6,384 bases of DNA, taken from positions 1 through 6,384 of the forward strand of contig JAGWJK010000263.1 of assembly GCA_028865845.1 (NCBI GenBank), in the 5' to 3' direction. The number at the start of each line of letters is the position of its first letter. Within the stretch, counting starts at the first letter, position 1. The DNA is from Rhizobiaceae bacterium (lineage in GTDB: Bacteria; Pseudomonadota; Alphaproteobacteria; Rhizobiales; Rhizobiaceae). Shown one piece after another: positions 6,240-6,384 of this stretch. The notes below the pieces were generated by a model, which worked only from the letters and a program-made list of their open reading frames with translations, was not told the origin of the DNA and did not search any database. The position numbers and the translations under genes were made by a program.

Positions 6240-6384
6240 CAGATGTCCCTCCGCTCGAAGTCGATGCGCGGGTCGATCCAGGTGTAGATCAGGTCGGAGA
6301 TCAGGCCGACCACAAGACCAAGCAGGGAGAAGATATAGAGTGTCGCGAAAACGATCGGATAGTCGCGCTGGACGACCGAAAGAT
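6239..6384 (-). CDS. yejB: Yej-type ABC importer, permease subunit YejB (C-terminal end only)
   Basis: Only the last 47 codons lie in the window, and the gene runs off its right edge. The visible part begins LSVVQRDYPIVFATLY. It continues as one hydrophobic membrane segment (IVFATLYIFSLLGLVVGLI) and ends DLIYTWIDPRIDFERRDI. The RDYP(I/V) start of the last segment and the YxxIDPRI(D/R) tail are hallmarks of the DppB/OppB permease group, and the position directly before yejE makes YejB the natural assignment. The TGA stop shares its A with the ATG of yejE. The substrate-binding protein gene (yejA) would be expected further upstream, outside the window. Confidence 0.88.
   Translation of the reverse strand, partial: LSVVQRDYPIVFATLYIFSLLGLVVGLISDLIYTWIDPRIDFERRDI
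6247..6252 (-). promoter_or_regulatory. Ribosome binding site of yejE inside yejB
   Basis: GGAGGG on the minus strand lies seven bases before the yejE ATG and within the last codons of yejB. It is the strongest ribosome site in the window and fixes the yejE start at 6239. Confidence 0.65.

Noticed and set aside
5079..6287. 402-codon plus-strand frame opposite yejE
   Set aside because: Its composition is low-complexity (Arg, Asp, Gln, His rich), as expected of an antisense reading of a membrane-protein gene.
1..6384. CRISPR arrays, tRNA or rRNA genes, insertion sequences and attachment sites
   Set aside because: I saw no regularly spaced repeats, no cloverleaf with a conserved T-loop, no transposase or integrase and no long terminal repeats on either strand.

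Overview
The window looks like chromosomal DNA from an alphaproteobacterium of the Rhizobiaceae (Rhizobium/Agrobacterium/Sinorhizobium type). I base this on the GC-rich coding bias, on the wording of the nicotinate phosphoribosyltransferase and Yej transporter proteins, and on the RHH/ParE-type toxin-antitoxin pair, which resembles pairs common in this group. No database search was possible, so names come from motifs and recalled family features.

Layout, left to right. Bases 1-199 hold no gene I can support. A plus-strand gene (200-1150) encodes a 316-residue protein that resembles the DUF1444 family of unknown function. Everything after it lies on the minus strand. A small toxin-antitoxin operon comes first in coordinates: antitoxin 1443-1727, then toxin 1087-1455. 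The two overlap by 13 bases, and the toxin frame runs 64 bases into the 3' end of the DUF1444-like gene. Next is pncB (1812-3116), with a candidate terminator at 1772-1796 and a candidate promoter at 3193-3221. A 334-base gene-free stretch (3117-3450) separates pncB from the distal part of a yej-type ABC transporter operon: yejF (3451-5088), yejE (5085-6239) and the last 47 codons of yejB (6239-6384, cut by the window edge). A candidate terminator for that operon lies at 3245-3278.

How the genes work together. YejB and YejE are the two membrane subunits and YejF is the double ATPase of one oligopeptide-type importer. Their start and stop codons overlap (TGATG and ATGA), as expected for translationally coupled subunits. 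In Agrobacterium a YejBEF importer is reported to take up cell-wall-derived muropeptides, and in other bacteria Yej imports microcin C or affects resistance to antimicrobial peptides. PncB is a stand-alone NAD salvage enzyme with its own expression signals. The toxin-antitoxin pair is the most accessory-looking part. Its antitoxin gene is clearly poorer in GC than its neighbours, and the toxin appears to have a C-terminal extension read from the antisense strand of the neighbouring gene. I do not see a wholly new multi-gene system here. The overlapping toxin end, the DUF1444-like protein and the structured yejF-pncB intergenic region are the parts most worth a second look.
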